From DATFNV01 sp963827935 (GTDB lineage Bacteria > Planctomycetota > Planctomycetia > Gemmatales > Gemmataceae): a stretch of 64,000 nt of DNA. Shown one piece after another: positions 39,418-48,758 of this stretch. The notes beneath the pieces are model-generated. The model was not told where the DNA came from. It did no database searches and saw only the letters and a program-made list of their open reading frames with translations. The stretch spans positions 310,001 through 374,000 of the forward strand of contig CAWHCN010000017.1 of the NCBI GenBank assembly GCA_963827935.1, in the 5' to 3' direction. The position numbers were made by a program, and so were the translations under genes. Every line of letters starts with the position of its first letter. The first letter of the stretch is position 1.

Positions 39418-39951
39418 TCAGCTGTCGCGCCGGCCGCGGCCCACGTTGTCGCTCTGCTCCGCCATCACTGCCAGGCGGGTCAGCATCGAGGCCGGGATGC
39501 CGATACGCTCGAAGCATTCGGCGACAATGCTGTTGTGGGCGCTGAGCAGGCTAATCAGCAGGTCCATCGGCGTCATGCGCGGGCGGCGGTTCTCCTGGCA
39601 ACGGCCATGGGCTTCACGCAGCAGGCGGATGACATTGTCGGACAGGAATTCGCGATGGAGCTGGAGCACCGCCTCGCGCTCGCCGTCTTCCTGATGAAAC
39701 AGCTCCTGGAATTGCCCCAGCAGCCTGGGCAGATCGGCCCGGATGCGCGAACCCCAGTCGCGGATGCAGCCGTCGGGCTGAGAGAGGAGCCCCATGAAAA
39801 CGTGGGGGCTGCGCAGGCTGTCCCAGCGGGTTTCGCGGGCCATGCGCACCGCCTCGCGGAGAGCGGTGGTGGCGGAGGGGCTCAGCAACTCCAGCCGCAG
39901 GCCGCCGCCGGGCCGGAAGATGTCGTCCATGGGCTCTTCAGGGGTGGCCAT
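39418..39951 (-). CDS. Stand-alone Clp N-domain (ClpR) protein
   Basis: The 177-aa protein has two Clp_N-like repeats: LSPSATTALREAVRMARETR with SPHVFMGLLS, and LHREFLSDNVIRLLREAHGR with MTPMDLLISLLSAHNS. There is no AAA+ domain, so it resembles ClpS/ClpC adaptor-like or N-domain-only proteins. It may regulate a Clp ATPase elsewhere. Confidence 0.75.
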   Translation of the reverse strand: MATPEEPMDDIFRPGGGLRLELLSPSATTALREAVRMARETRWDSLRSPHVFMGLLSQPDGCIRDWGSRIRADLPRLLGQFQELFHQEDGEREAVLQLHREFLSDNVIRLLREAHGRCQENRRPRMTPMDLLISLLSAHNSIVAECFERIGIPASMLTRLAVMAEQSDNVGRGRRDS

Positions 39952-40073
39952 CGCGGATTCCTCACCGCCGGTTCACGCAACGCTGACGATTATTACCGAC
40001 GTGCCGGATCAACGCAAGATGCTAAATGGGAGAAATCGGCCGAAAAACCGGGGTACCCGACGAGTTCAGCTGG

Positions 40074-40196
40074 TCAGCGGAGCTTCTGGTGGCACGTGAT
40101 ACATCGGATCTGATGAATGCGAATCTGCTTGTGGCACTTGGGACAGCGGCTAAAGCGCGATTTCTTGAACTTCTTGGTCAGCGGACGCTTACGCAT
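40074..40196 (-). CDS. Small basic zinc-ribbon protein (40 aa)
   Basis: The ATG at 40196 opens MRKRPLTKKFKKSRF, then RCPKCHKQIRIHQIRCITCH, giving two CxxC pairs, and ends KLR. Size and charge are like small ribosomal or RNA-associated proteins, but it does not match L32, L33 or L36. GGTTCCGCC precedes the ATG, without a strong ribosome-binding site. Confidence 0.6.
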   Translation of the reverse strand: MRKRPLTKKFKKSRFSRCPKCHKQIRIHQIRCITCHQKLR

Positions 40197-40375
40197 GGCG
40201 GAACCTCAATTCCTTGGCTGGAGCTGCGCCGGGCCGCGCACTACCTGGTATAGATGGAAGGAGCGGTACAGGCAATGCAACTGGTCCTTGCCACATTGCG
40301 CTTGATCTTGCCGCCGGGGTGCCGGACGATAGCTGTGTGCCCCCCGCAAGCTGCCCCACCTGGAGAATCCCACCG

Positions 40376-41347
40376 ATGAAGCTCTGGCAAACGCTGCCCG
40401 CCCTGGTCCTTGGCTGTGCCACCGTCCTGGCGGCCGACCCACCGAAAGAAACCTCGGCCCTGGTCGTTGTCGATGGCGCCGGCAAGGAGCAGAAGCTGAA
40501 GGCCTGGAAGTTCGTGGCGGGCACGCGCCATCTGGGCTGGCTAGCGCCCGCCACGCCACCCCGCCCCAAGGCGGAGAAGCCTGCCGACAAGCCGGTCGAG
40601 GAGAAACCTGTGCCGGCCGACGCCGGACCGGAGGCCATCGAGTTCCGCGATGAGCATTCCACCACGCTGAAAGACGGTATCCTGACCTGGCTGTTACCCG
40701 AACATCTCCGGGGACTGGAATACGATGGCGAAAAAAAGACGGTCACCGCCAGCATCGCCCTGGGCGACAAGGCCGACGGCGATCTGACGCTGACCGGGAC
40801 TACCAAATATGACGGCATCAACAAGATCACCCTCGAGGCGGAAGTGGACAAGGGCGAGGCCGGCGTGGCCGAGGTCAAATACCAGGGCGGCACGGCTCGC
40901 GGCGTCCGGGCCTTCCGCTTCCCGCCACCGAAGCCGGCGGCGGACGCCAAGGGACGCCCTGCTTTCATCAGCATCGAGGATCGCGACGAAAAGCACGCCG
41001 AACAGGTAGCCGATTTGCAGCCGCTGTACCGGTTGGGGGAAGGCGGCGAGCGCCTGCTGCCGACGCTCTTCTTCAAGAAGACGCTGAAGCTGGACCTGGG
41101 AAAGCTCGCCCGCCTTCACGTGGAGGGGCGCGACGCCGACGGCACCGAATGCCACGTCACCCTGAAGGACGGCGAGGAGCAGACGTACACACTTCTGAAG
41201 GCGGCCGTTATCGACGGCAAGGCCGCGACCCTCGAAGGGCTGGTCGCCAAGGTCCGCGGCGGCTACAAGTTCTATCCCGCCTCGACCCTGTCGGCGCTGC
41301 ACCTCGATGTGCAGTTCGACGAGAAGAAGGCGGACGAAAAGCCGTAG
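40376..41347 (+). CDS. Secreted protein of unknown function
   Basis: The ATG at 40376 starts a signal peptide (MKLWQTLPALVLGCATVLAA). The mature part of this 323-aa protein is beta-rich, with EFRDEHSTTLKDGILTWLLP, NKITLEAEVDKGEAGVAEVK and KLARLHVEGRDADGTECHVT, plus a Lys/Pro linker (PRPKAEKPADKPVEEKPVPA). No catalytic motif seen. It is similar in style to other secreted proteins in this window. Confidence 0.75.
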   Translation: MKLWQTLPALVLGCATVLAADPPKETSALVVVDGAGKEQKLKAWKFVAGTRHLGWLAPATPPRPKAEKPADKPVEEKPVPADAGPEAIEFRDEHSTTLKDGILTWLLPEHLRGLEYDGEKKTVTASIALGDKADGDLTLTGTTKYDGINKITLEAEVDKGEAGVAEVKYQGGTARGVRAFRFPPPKPAADAKGRPAFISIEDRDEKHAEQVADLQPLYRLGEGGERLLPTLFFKKTLKLDLGKLARLHVEGRDADGTECHVTLKDGEEQTYTLLKAAVIDGKAATLEGLVAKVRGGYKFYPASTLSALHLDVQFDEKKADEKP

Positions 41348-41380
41348 GGCAGTGTCTATCCTCCTGGGGCGAGCGGGGAC

Positions 41381-41531
41381 TCCCCTCGCCCCGGTACTCC
41401 GGAGAGAAGGGTCGTCTTCTCCCCTCGCCCCGGTACTCCGGGGAGAGGGGTCGGGGGTGAAGGGCTTGTCTTCCCAAAGCCCAGAACCCCTCACCCCCAA
41501 CCCCTCTCCCCGGAGTACCGGGGAGAGGGGA
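41381..41531. repeat. Dispersed palindromic element, family B (copy 3)
   Basis: A half unit at 41381-41418 and a complete unit to 41531 with the GGTGAAGGG centre. It separates the secreted-protein gene from the M48 peptidase gene. Confidence 0.85.
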
Positions 41532-41670
41532 TTCCGGCACAGATTCTGCCCCTGCTCAAATCCGCTTGCGGACCGGCGCGACGGGGCGATATGCTCAATA
41601 TCTCCGGTGAGGATCGCCGCCGCCGGGCACGTTCGCTTCGTTGAGTGAGCCCCTTCGGAGGATACCCCTC

Positions 41671-44067
41671 ATGGCGAAGATAGACGCCTATTATCCACCC
41701 AGCCCCACGAATGTTCCGCCCGATCTCACCGAGCCGACCAGCGAATACAAGACGCGCGTCTTGCTGCTGCTGCTCAGTCTGTTCTTCGCCTACGCCCTTT
41801 ACCTGACGCTGCTGGTGGGTTCGCTGTTTTTTGTCGTGCTGCCGTTCCTGGCCCTGGGCAGCAGGCACTTCGCCGGGTTCTTTTGCCCGGCTATTGTCCT
41901 GGCGGTGCCGGCGTTGCTGTTCTTTCTGTTCCTCATCAAGGGGTTCTTCAAGAGCGGGCAAAAGGAACGCTCGGTCCGGGTGGAGGTCACCGCCGACGAC
42001 CAGCCCTTGCTGTTTGCCTTCATCGAGCGCATCTGCGATGAGACGGGTGCCCGGAGTCCGCGCAAGGTTTTTATCGTGCCCGAAGTCAATGCCGCCGTGA
42101 TGACCTACACAGGGGCTCTCAGCCTGATCTGGCCCACCGGGAAGGACCTGCTCATCGGCCTGGGCCTGGTCAATGCCCTGAACCTCAGCGAGTTCAAGTC
42201 GGTCCTGGCGCACGAATTTGGCCACTTCGCGCAGAGCAGCACGCGCATGACCGGCTACGTCTACACGGCCCTGGGCGTCATGCACGACATCATCTTCGGC
42301 CGCGACTGGTTCGACTACACCATCGAGGCGATGAAGCGCTCCTGGAACCCCCGCAACAACGGTTTGGCCCTCTTTGGCTGGCTACTCTACGCCCTGGTGT
42401 GGATGCTGCGCAAGGTGCTGGAAGGCGTCTTCTTCCTGATCCTGCTGCTGGAGCGTTCGCTGTCGCGACAGATGGAATTCAATGCCGATCTGTTCGCGGT
42501 GAGCGTCAGTGGCAGCGACGCCGGGATTCACGCCTTCTACAAGCTGACGTGCAGCGACGACTTCTACGCGCAACTCTGGGAGGACCTGCGAGCGGCGTAC
42601 CAGCACAAGCTAATCAGCGCCGACATGTTCTACCACCTCAATCACGCGGCGAACTTTGTCCGCAAGCAAAAGAAAGATCCCCGGTTTGGCTTTCCACCGC
42701 CGCTTGCCGACGATCCGCGCGACACGCCCGACCTGTTCAAGCCGGAGGACAAGGGCACGCCCAAGATGTGGGCCACCCACCCGTCCAATTACGACCGCGA
42801 GCAGAATGCCAAGGCCTACTACATTCGGTGTGACATCGACGAGCGCTCGGCCTGGGTCCTCTTCAAGCAACCGCAAGAACTGCGTCAGGAGATCACCTAC
42901 CGCGTCTGGCGCAACATGAAGCTCATCAAGAAGAATGCCCGGCTGGACCCGCCGCAAGAAGTCCAGGCGTTCATCGACGACGAGCACGTCGAGACGACCT
43001 ACGACCCGCGCTATCAGGGACTGTACGACGCTCGCTACATTGAGATCGAAGACCTGGACGAACTGGTGACCGAGGCCAAGAGTGCCGCCTGGGACGAAGG
43101 CCGCCTGGAGCGCGTACACCTGAAGCTCTACGACAACGAGCTGAAGGAGTGGATGGAAGGGCGCAACAGCCGCATGGAAGAGTACAATCTGCTCAGCGGC
43201 CTGGTGGAAGGGGAGCTGGAACTCAAGCAGGACGAGTTGCAGTTCCGCGGACGGCACTACGATATCCGCGAAGCGAAGCGCCTTCTGAAAAAGGTGAAGA
43301 AGGAGCTGGACGAGGATCGGCAGTACTTCGCCGGCATCGACCGCCGTGCCTTCCTCGTCTACTACCAGATGGCGATGCAGGCCAATGCGGACATGCGCAA
43401 GGACCTGTTCAATCGCTGGGACTTTCACCTCACTTGCCAGGACATGCTGCGCAAGCTGAACGACAAGATGGCCGACCTCAAGGCCGTGCTGGCCATGCTG
43501 GATCGCTCCACGTCCGGCCGTAGCGGCAGCCTGCCCCCCAACGAGTTCCGCGCGGCCCTGAAGGCCTTTCGCGATGCCCGCAAGACCCTTAAGAAGGTCC
43601 TGACAACGGCCGACGACCTGCCCATGCCGGAAATGGCCAACATGAAAAAGGGCAAGCCGGTCGGCTATTTCTTGCTGGACAAGAAGCTGGTCGAGTCGCT
43701 CGACCTGGACGAATCCACAATTACTTACCAATGGATCAACAAGCTGATGGGGCAGGTCGATGAGGTGAAGTCCAAACTGGTCCGCATTCACTTCAAGAGC
43801 CTGGGCGGCATCCTGATCTTGCAGGATCGCATCCACGTTTGCTGGCGGGAGCACCTGGCGGCCATGCCGACGGTGCAGGCGCTGACCGAGGAGCCGGCCG
43901 GCGGCAAGCCGATGCCGGCGGCCGCGACGCCAGCGACTCGGGCCCAGGACGTAATCCGGCACGGTGGCGATGTGACGGCCGCAGCCAAGCTGGCCGCCGT
44001 CGCGCCCCCCAAGCCGGCCACGCCCGCCGTTCCCAGACCCGGCACGCCCCAGCAACAGCCGAAATAA
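41671..44067 (+). CDS. M48 family metallopeptidase, membrane-bound, long C-terminus
   Basis: The ATG at 41671 follows GGAGGATACC. In this 798-aa protein hydrophobic segments at about 30-90 (VLLLLLSLFFAYALYLTLLV and FFCPAIVLAVPALLFFLFLI) anchor it. HEFGH at 181-185 is the zinc motif of M48, with a further Glu in MEFNADLFAVSVSGSD as third ligand. Two more hydrophobic stretches (near 225 and 245) follow. The C-terminal ~450 residues are mainly helical and charged, ending in a Pro/Ala-rich tail. Unlike HtpX it is twice as long, so the C-terminal part probably regulates or binds a partner. Confidence 0.85.
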   Translation: MAKIDAYYPPSPTNVPPDLTEPTSEYKTRVLLLLLSLFFAYALYLTLLVGSLFFVVLPFLALGSRHFAGFFCPAIVLAVPALLFFLFLIKGFFKSGQKERSVRVEVTADDQPLLFAFIERICDETGARSPRKVFIVPEVNAAVMTYTGALSLIWPTGKDLLIGLGLVNALNLSEFKSVLAHEFGHFAQSSTRMTGYVYTALGVMHDIIFGRDWFDYTIEAMKRSWNPRNNGLALFGWLLYALVWMLRKVLEGVFFLILLLERSLSRQMEFNADLFAVSVSGSDAGIHAFYKLTCSDDFYAQLWEDLRAAYQHKLISADMFYHLNHAANFVRKQKKDPRFGFPPPLADDPRDTPDLFKPEDKGTPKMWATHPSNYDREQNAKAYYIRCDIDERSAWVLFKQPQELRQEITYRVWRNMKLIKKNARLDPPQEVQAFIDDEHVETTYDPRYQGLYDARYIEIEDLDELVTEAKSAAWDEGRLERVHLKLYDNELKEWMEGRNSRMEEYNLLSGLVEGELELKQDELQFRGRHYDIREAKRLLKKVKKELDEDRQYFAGIDRRAFLVYYQMAMQANADMRKDLFNRWDFHLTCQDMLRKLNDKMADLKAVLAMLDRSTSGRSGSLPPNEFRAALKAFRDARKTLKKVLTTADDLPMPEMANMKKGKPVGYFLLDKKLVESLDLDESTITYQWINKLMGQVDEVKSKLVRIHFKSLGGILILQDRIHVCWREHLAAMPTVQALTEEPAGGKPMPAAATPATRAQDVIRHGGDVTAAAKLAAVAPPKPATPAVPRPGTPQQQPK

Positions 44068-44134
44068 GCGTCTGGTGGATGACGCCGGAAGTTGTGGGGG
44101 TCACTTCCGATAGGCCCGACCTGCCTGCCTTTGT

Positions 44135-44193
44135 GGCAGCCCGAAACGCCAGCGAGGGAGTCGCCGTTCGTCCTCGCTGGCGCGTGGGCTGCC
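44135..44193. repeat. Palindromic element, family C (copy 1)
   Basis: Arms GGCAGCCCGAAACGCCAGCG and CGCTGGCGCGTGGGCTGCC pair around a short spacer. A more perfect copy is at 50865-50923. It lies between genes. Confidence 0.75.
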
Positions 44194-44228
44194 CGCTCCG
44201 AACTGCCTGCGATGCCCGGTCCGAGCTG

Positions 44229-44253
44229 CCTGCCATCATGGCAGGCAGCTTTC
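44229..44253. terminator. Hairpin, possible terminator
   Basis: GCTGCCTGCCATCATGGCAG and its continuation form a perfect hairpin about 160 bases after the M48 gene. Only TTTCTT follows as a T-rich tail. Confidence 0.35.
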
Positions 44254-44379
44254 TTGGCGTTAGCCCTTGTCACGATTGCACTTGCGCTGCCGAAAAAAGC
44301 TGCCTGCCAGCAACCAGCGGTAGAAACCCGGGCGGATAGGCTTGATGAGGTAACGTCCCGCCTTGTCGGCATGATCTGC

Positions 44380-44692
44380 TAAGGCGACCGGCAGGAGATA
44401 GCAGCCCTCGGCAGCGCATCTCCGCCCGCCCGCCGGCAGCGCACGCGCTGCCAGGTTGAACTGAAGTGACCGGGAATTCTGTTCAACCTGGCGCGGACAC
44501 CGCAAGCCATTGGTAAATAACGACATGTGCCTTCGCAATTCAGCAAAAATCGCCAGGTTGAACTGAAGTCCGATGTGTGCGGGAGCGCTACGACGGGCCC
44601 CTTCGCCGCCGGGCGAGGGATCGTCGCCCCAGTCCCCCGTACTCGGTCGGAGCACCGGGGCGAGGGGAGATTATCTCCTGCCGGTCGCCTTA
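44380..44692. mobile_element. MITE-like element with 21-bp terminal inverted repeats
   Basis: The ends are exact complements: TAAGGCGACCGGCAGGAGAT (44380 on) and TATCTCCTGCCGGTCGCCTT (44672 on). Inside are two copies of GCCAGGTTGAACTGAAGT (44450, 44551) and a part of the family B palindrome near 44630. There is no transposase. It ends immediately before the HTH remnant, so it probably replaced that gene's 5' end. Confidence 0.5.
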
Positions 44693-44696
44693 CAGC

Positions 44697-44885
44697 GCGG
44701 AGTTGGTCAAGCGAACGCGGCAGCAACTGGGGGTCAGCCAGGCCTTGTTTGCCCGCTTCCTGGGGATTTCGCCGAAGACCGTCCGGGCGTGGGAGCAGGG
44801 GGTCAATACCCCGCTGCCAATGGCTTGCCGATTCATGGACGAAATACGCCGCGACCCGCGCTACTCGGGGCCGGCGACTGCGTGA
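44697..44885 (+). pseudogene. Truncated HTH antitoxin-like gene
   Basis: The region encodes SAELVKRTRQQLGVSQ, ISPKTVRAWEQGVNTPLP and MDEIRRDPRYSG, a helix-turn-helix domain of the HigA/XRE type. No sensible start lies upstream because the MITE-like element abuts it. The usual N-terminal 30 residues and toxin gene are missing. Confidence 0.65.
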
Positions 44886-44925
44886 AGTGGTGGTCGCGAA
44901 CGTAACGCGGGAGTGAGGTTGGCCC

Positions 44926-45003
44926 GGAGTGGCTCCCAGCCGACCTGGCAGACCAGGTCCTCGGGGACGAGACCGCCGGTCTGGACAAGACGGCGGAAGT
45001 CGT
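44926..45003 (-). pseudogene. Fragment of a GYF_2 gene
   Basis: Reading the minus strand gives DFRRLVQTGGLVPEDLVCQV then GWEP, the conserved core of the intact GYF_2 genes at 46243 and 52031. The flanks do not extend it. Confidence 0.6.
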
Positions 45004-45160
45004 GCCGCTCTGGTCGGGCGGCTCACTTTCCGAATCGGTTACATTTTCATTGACGGCCCACTCTCCCTGCCGGTACGCTCAAGGCGCGTGGAACTCATCG
45101 CCTGGTGTTGAGGTCGCCCCCTGAGGGGCGTCCTCTGACCCACTGCCCACGGAGGACCGC

Positions 45161-46235
45161 ATGCCTCGCCTTACCCACCTGGTCGCCCGCGTTGCCCTGT
45201 TCCTGACCGCCGTTGGCGTGCTGGCCCTGTTCCCGAGCCGCGGCCGCCGGCTGAGGACCGCGCGGCTGCGTGCCGGATGAACTCGGTCGGGTTCTCAGGG
45301 AGCAGATCAGTCGCTTGCAGCAACAGCAACGCCTCATCGCGGAGGTCCAGAAGCAACAACAGGAGCAACTGGTCAAGCTCCTCCGTAGTGCCATCGACGC
45401 TAGCGAGGACGAATTGCGGACGGCCCTGAAATCGCCCATCGTTGCGATCCGCTTTGCCGCCGCCTACGCCGTCGGCGAGCGGCGCCTGTTCTGGCAGGAC
45501 GACCTCATCCCGCTTTTGACGGACAAGGACGACGCGGTCCGTCAGGCGACCCGGCGCAGCCTGGTCATCCTCAGCTTCCTGAGCCTGAACCCCGAGGTGG
45601 CCGCGGCCACGCCCGGCAAGCCCGGCCCCCCGCAGGACAAGCTTACGCCCGCGCACGACTTCGGTCCCAAACCGCGCGCCGGAACCGAGGCCCGCAAGAA
45701 GGCCGCCGAGGACTGGACCGACTGGTGGAAGGAACAGGGCAGGGCGTCGCTCAAGACTTCCCTGGCCGTGCGCAAGGACCCCGAGGCTGACAAGTTGTCT
45801 CAACGCCTGCTGAAGGCTGCCGGTCAACAACAAAAGGATCTCCTGAAGGAGTACGCCGGCACGAGCGGCATTCAGTACACATTTGCGATCGCGTATGCGA
45901 TCCCGAGTCTCAGCGGCGATATCCGCAAGGAGGCGCGCCAATACCCTCGCCGATCGCTTGTCCGGGAGGAAGGAAACGACGCTGCTGAGTTATCTGGACG
46001 ACGAAGATGCCGAGGTACGCCGGCCGCCGCCCTGGCCCTGGGAATGCGCGACGCGAAGGAGAAAGTCGGGGACGTGGCCAAGCTACTCCTCGACCCCGAG
46101 CCGACGGTTGTGCGCGCCACGCACGCCTCTCTTGTGAGCCTGACGGGGGAGGACTACGGCCCTGCGCCCAACGCCACGGAAGAAGAGAAACAGGAGGCCG
46201 TCAAGAAGTATCGGGCGTGGCGGCCGGGGAAATAG
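45161..46235 (+). CDS. Secreted HEAT-repeat protein, several frameshifts
   Basis: The ATG at 45161 starts a signal peptide (MPRLTHLVARVALFLTAVGV). The frame is broken near 45240-45270, then runs with a coiled-coil segment (REQISRLQQQQRLIAEVQKQ) and HEAT-like repeats (LRTALKSPIVAIRFAAAYAV). Two compensating shifts near 45938 and 46020 hide the repeat LSYLDDEDAEVRRAAALALG. The last part EPTVVRATHASLVSLTGEDY is in frame again. It is probably a periplasmic scaffold; no enzyme motif. Confidence 0.65.
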
Positions 46236-46242
46236 AGCCGAC

Positions 46243-46599
46243 TTAGGCCGTGCCGTTTCCGGCGGCGTTCTCCGCGCGACGCACATCTGCAAGCCACGCC
46301 TCGGCCGCCGGCACTGGTAGCGTCGCCGGATCGGCCCCGGACCACAGCGCCGCGGCCAGGTCGGGCAGCCAGGAGGGGAAGGGCGGACGGGGTGCTTCGC
46401 TGGCGGCGCGATCGAGCGGCGGCGGCTCGGGGAAGCGAAGGGCCGCCTCGGCCGGGATCGCGTTCAGCGGCTCCCAGCCGACCGGCCAGACCAGGTCCTC
46501 GGGGACCAGGCCGCCGCTGTGGGCCAGGCGACGGAGGTCATCGCCGGAGACGGGGCCGTGGACGGCGTGGGCGTGGGAGTAGAACCATTGGTCGGACAT
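46243..46599 (-). CDS. GYF_2-domain mini-protein
   Basis: The 118-aa protein (MSDQWFYSHAHAVHGPVSGD) is a GYF_2 domain with DDLRRLAHSGGLVPEDLVWP, then a C-terminal WLADVRRAENAAG. GYF_2 domains bind Pro-rich peptides. A near copy is at 52031, and fragments at 44926 and 47594. The start at 46599 is preferred over the frame-extending codon upstream. Confidence 0.7.
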   Translation of the reverse strand: MSDQWFYSHAHAVHGPVSGDDLRRLAHSGGLVPEDLVWPVGWEPLNAIPAEAALRFPEPPPLDRAASEAPRPPFPSWLPDLAAALWSGADPATLPVPAAEAWLADVRRAENAAGNGTA

Positions 46600-46752
46600 A
46601 GGTTGGACACCTAGATGACCATTTCGTAAATCCCTGAGCACTCGATTTGGTTGGCTGCACAGGACTTACGTCGCATCCTGCCACCTCCAGCTGCTCAGGA
46701 ACTTGTGAAATGGCCATCTAGTAGGGGCCTGGGCCAAGCAGCCAAGTTCCTC

Positions 46753-47055
46753 CTACAGCGCAATCCGCCGACCTTCTTTCTCCAGCACCAGCTGATAGCC
46801 GTAGGCGTGCGTGAGCTTCATGAAGTTACTTAGCTTCATGTCCGTTTGCAGGCCGGAGCGTAGATTCTGGATGATCGTTTTGGAGACGCCCAGTTCGTCG
46901 GCCAGTTCGCGCACCGACTTGCTGTCCTCGGCCATGAGCGCCAGGACCAGTTCAGATAGCAGCAGTTCCTGGCGTTCTCTGGCGACGGCCGCCTTGAATC
47001 CGGGCTGCCGCATCCAGCGGCCAACGGTGGTGGTGGCCTTCTTACTCCTCGGCAT
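46753..47055 (-). CDS. higA: HTH antitoxin (HigA-like)
   Basis: The 100-aa protein has an XRE-type HTH (KSVRELADELGVSKTIIQNL) and the C-terminal AYGYQLVLEKEGRRIAL typical of HigA antitoxins. Its start overlaps the end of the toxin gene by 14 bases (toxin-first order, as in higBA). Confidence 0.8.
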   Translation of the reverse strand: MPRSKKATTTVGRWMRQPGFKAAVARERQELLLSELVLALMAEDSKSVRELADELGVSKTIIQNLRSGLQTDMKLSNFMKLTHAYGYQLVLEKEGRRIAL

Positions 47056-47444
47056 AGTAGGTACCCGCTCTCACGCGCTGTTCGTAATCCTTCTTGCATC
47101 GGAGCCCCGGGCCTTCTCGCCCGGCGGCGGCTTGTCGCTCTTCTTGGTAAAGGCGTTGGTGACGATCACTCGGCCGCCTTCGAAGAAGAACGCCAGGAAG
47201 CGGTGCGGCTTCGGCTTGAAGGCGTAAATCTGGTCCCCTTCGTGCCGGAACTTCTGCTTGTTCCGGAGCTGCCCGAGATCGCCCACGACGGTCAACAGCG
47301 CCGCCAGCTTCCTGCGGTCGGCCTCCCCGAGCGCCTCGGCGTACTCCAGGGCCTGGCTGCGGCCGGCCTGGTCGTAGTACCATTCGACGGTGAAGCACTG
47401 CCTCGATAAGCGACGATCTCGCGTGGCGGCCGCTCTCGTGCCAT
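47042..47444 (-). CDS. higB: RelE/HigB-type toxin, two frameshifts
   Basis: The ATG at 47444 opens MARERPPREIVAYRG. A shift near 47400 leads to CFTVEWYYDQAGRSQALEYA, then LTVVGDLGQLRNKQKFRHEG, HRFLAFFFEGGRVIVTNAFT, and after a second shift near 47105, CKKDYEQRVRAGTYYAEE. This is the phage-derived Gp49-like/HigB toxin pattern. It is followed by the HTH antitoxin. Confidence 0.75.
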
Positions 47445-47593
47445 GTCAGTGTACCACTATGCTGGCACAACTCCAAGTGCTCGTCCGAGGCTGGCCTGGC
47501 ACCGAGGCAACGCCGGCCGCCCGAGTACGATCCGGTGCAGCACGCCCTCTTCCCGGGATTGGCGAGGGCCGCGGGCCACGCGGCGATCTGCCG

Positions 47594-47662
47594 CTACTTT
47601 CCAGCGGCGTCGGACATCTCTTCCGCCCGGCGCACGTCGGCCAGCCATGTGTTGGCTGGGGA
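47594..47662 (-). pseudogene. C-terminal fragment of a GYF_2 gene
   Basis: The minus strand encodes SPANTWLADVRRAEEMSDAA, matching the C-terminal WLADVRRAE segment of the intact GYF_2 genes. Nothing else of that gene is present. Confidence 0.6.
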
Positions 47663-47696
47663 GCCCTCGCGTTTTGACTGCCGGACCCGCGCCTGT

Positions 47697-48167
47697 TCAG
47701 CACTTCGTGCCCGGATAGGAATGATTGGACTCAATCTCCACGATCCTGTCTTCGCCGCGGAAGCGGGCGTCGAAGTATTGCAAGCAGCCGCAGGTCCCAA
47801 GGATGGGGTAGCGCATCGGTGCCGGCGAGAAGCTAACAACGGCTGGCCATCGCCACACTTCTCCTATGTCGTCGGTCAACTCCAGCTCCACGTCGCCGAA
47901 TCGCAGAGGATAAGCCTGCCCGCGCCAACGAACCACGTGACCGCGGTCCGGCTTGAGAGGGATGCCCAGGACAGTGGCCAGGCTGAAAGCAAAGACGGTA
48001 TCGTCGGCACAGGGATCAAACACCGCCCGGGTGAAAAGGCGGGACCGGCCCTCGCCTCCGATGACACGAATAGGCACCAGCGGACGCCAACGCATCGTGG
48101 CCGCCGGCGGCAGTGACGGCGGCGGCAAGCCCGGCAGCGGTTCGCCCTGATACGGGAAGGACAGCAT
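47697..48167 (-). CDS. Retropepsin-like aspartyl protease family protein, active site altered
   Basis: The 156-aa protein has the compact retropepsin-like fold: RPLVPIRVIGGEGRS, AVFDPCADDTVF where D-T/S-G-A is expected, YPLRFGDVELELTDDIG and RYPILGTCGCLQYFDARFRG. The Asp is kept but Thr-Gly is Pro-Cys, so activity is doubtful. It starts at the stop of the upstream small gene (TGATG), so both form one operon. Confidence 0.7.
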   Translation of the reverse strand: MLSFPYQGEPLPGLPPPSLPPAATMRWRPLVPIRVIGGEGRSRLFTRAVFDPCADDTVFAFSLATVLGIPLKPDRGHVVRWRGQAYPLRFGDVELELTDDIGEVWRWPAVVSFSPAPMRYPILGTCGCLQYFDARFRGEDRIVEIESNHSYPGTKC

Positions 48168-48399
48168 CAGACCGTCTCCGGCCCGGCTACGAAGCTCTCG
48201 TCGGGATCGATGAACTCCAGCGCCGCCTGCTCCGGATCGTGGCCGAGTGTCCGAAGGGTAGCGTCCAGTGCGACCAGGTCCGCGGCGCTGGCGACAACTC
48301 GCCGCCCGTCGCTACTGAAGGCGACCCACTGGCCGCGGTACTTGACCAACTCGGCCGCGGGAAACGCCGGCGATTGTCGCGGAGTTGACGGGTATCCAT
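48167..48399 (-). CDS. DUF5678-like small protein, one frameshift
   Basis: The ATG at 48399 opens MDTRQLRDNRR. A C appears missing in a CCC run near 48360, after which the frame reads FPAAELVKYRGQWVAFSSDG, VVASAADLVALDATLRTLG and EFIDPDE. YRGQWVAFSxDGRRVVA is the signature of this small family. It is coupled to the retropepsin-like gene. Confidence 0.7.
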
Positions 48400-48758
48400 T
48401 GTGTGTATCTCTGGGACACCTTCTTGCTCGTGAGCGATGGTAACGCCGCGGCTGGCTCAGCGGCTTTCATGTTAGCGAAAGCCATCGGACTGAGCATGCC
48501 GGGCATTGGCGTGTGATGGCTTACGAGGCTACTGAGCCGGATCGGTCGGCACGGGTTGCTGGGGAGGGACGGGTGGGCCGCCCCGATCCGGTGCCTCACA
48601 GGGGCGCGATTGTGGCCGTCCCAGCCGTGGCGCAGATGACATCCCCGGGTTGGACGGCGATTGCTTCCGTCACGAACGACTGCACCGGGCAAACGCCCTC
48701 CTGGTACGTTTCGGCGGACCTCACCGGCTCGTTCTCGCGCATGGCCCTTACCCCTCAG

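Noticed and set aside
42610..44055. 481-aa minus-strand open frame
   Set aside because: Antisense shadow of the M48 peptidase gene, with no start context.
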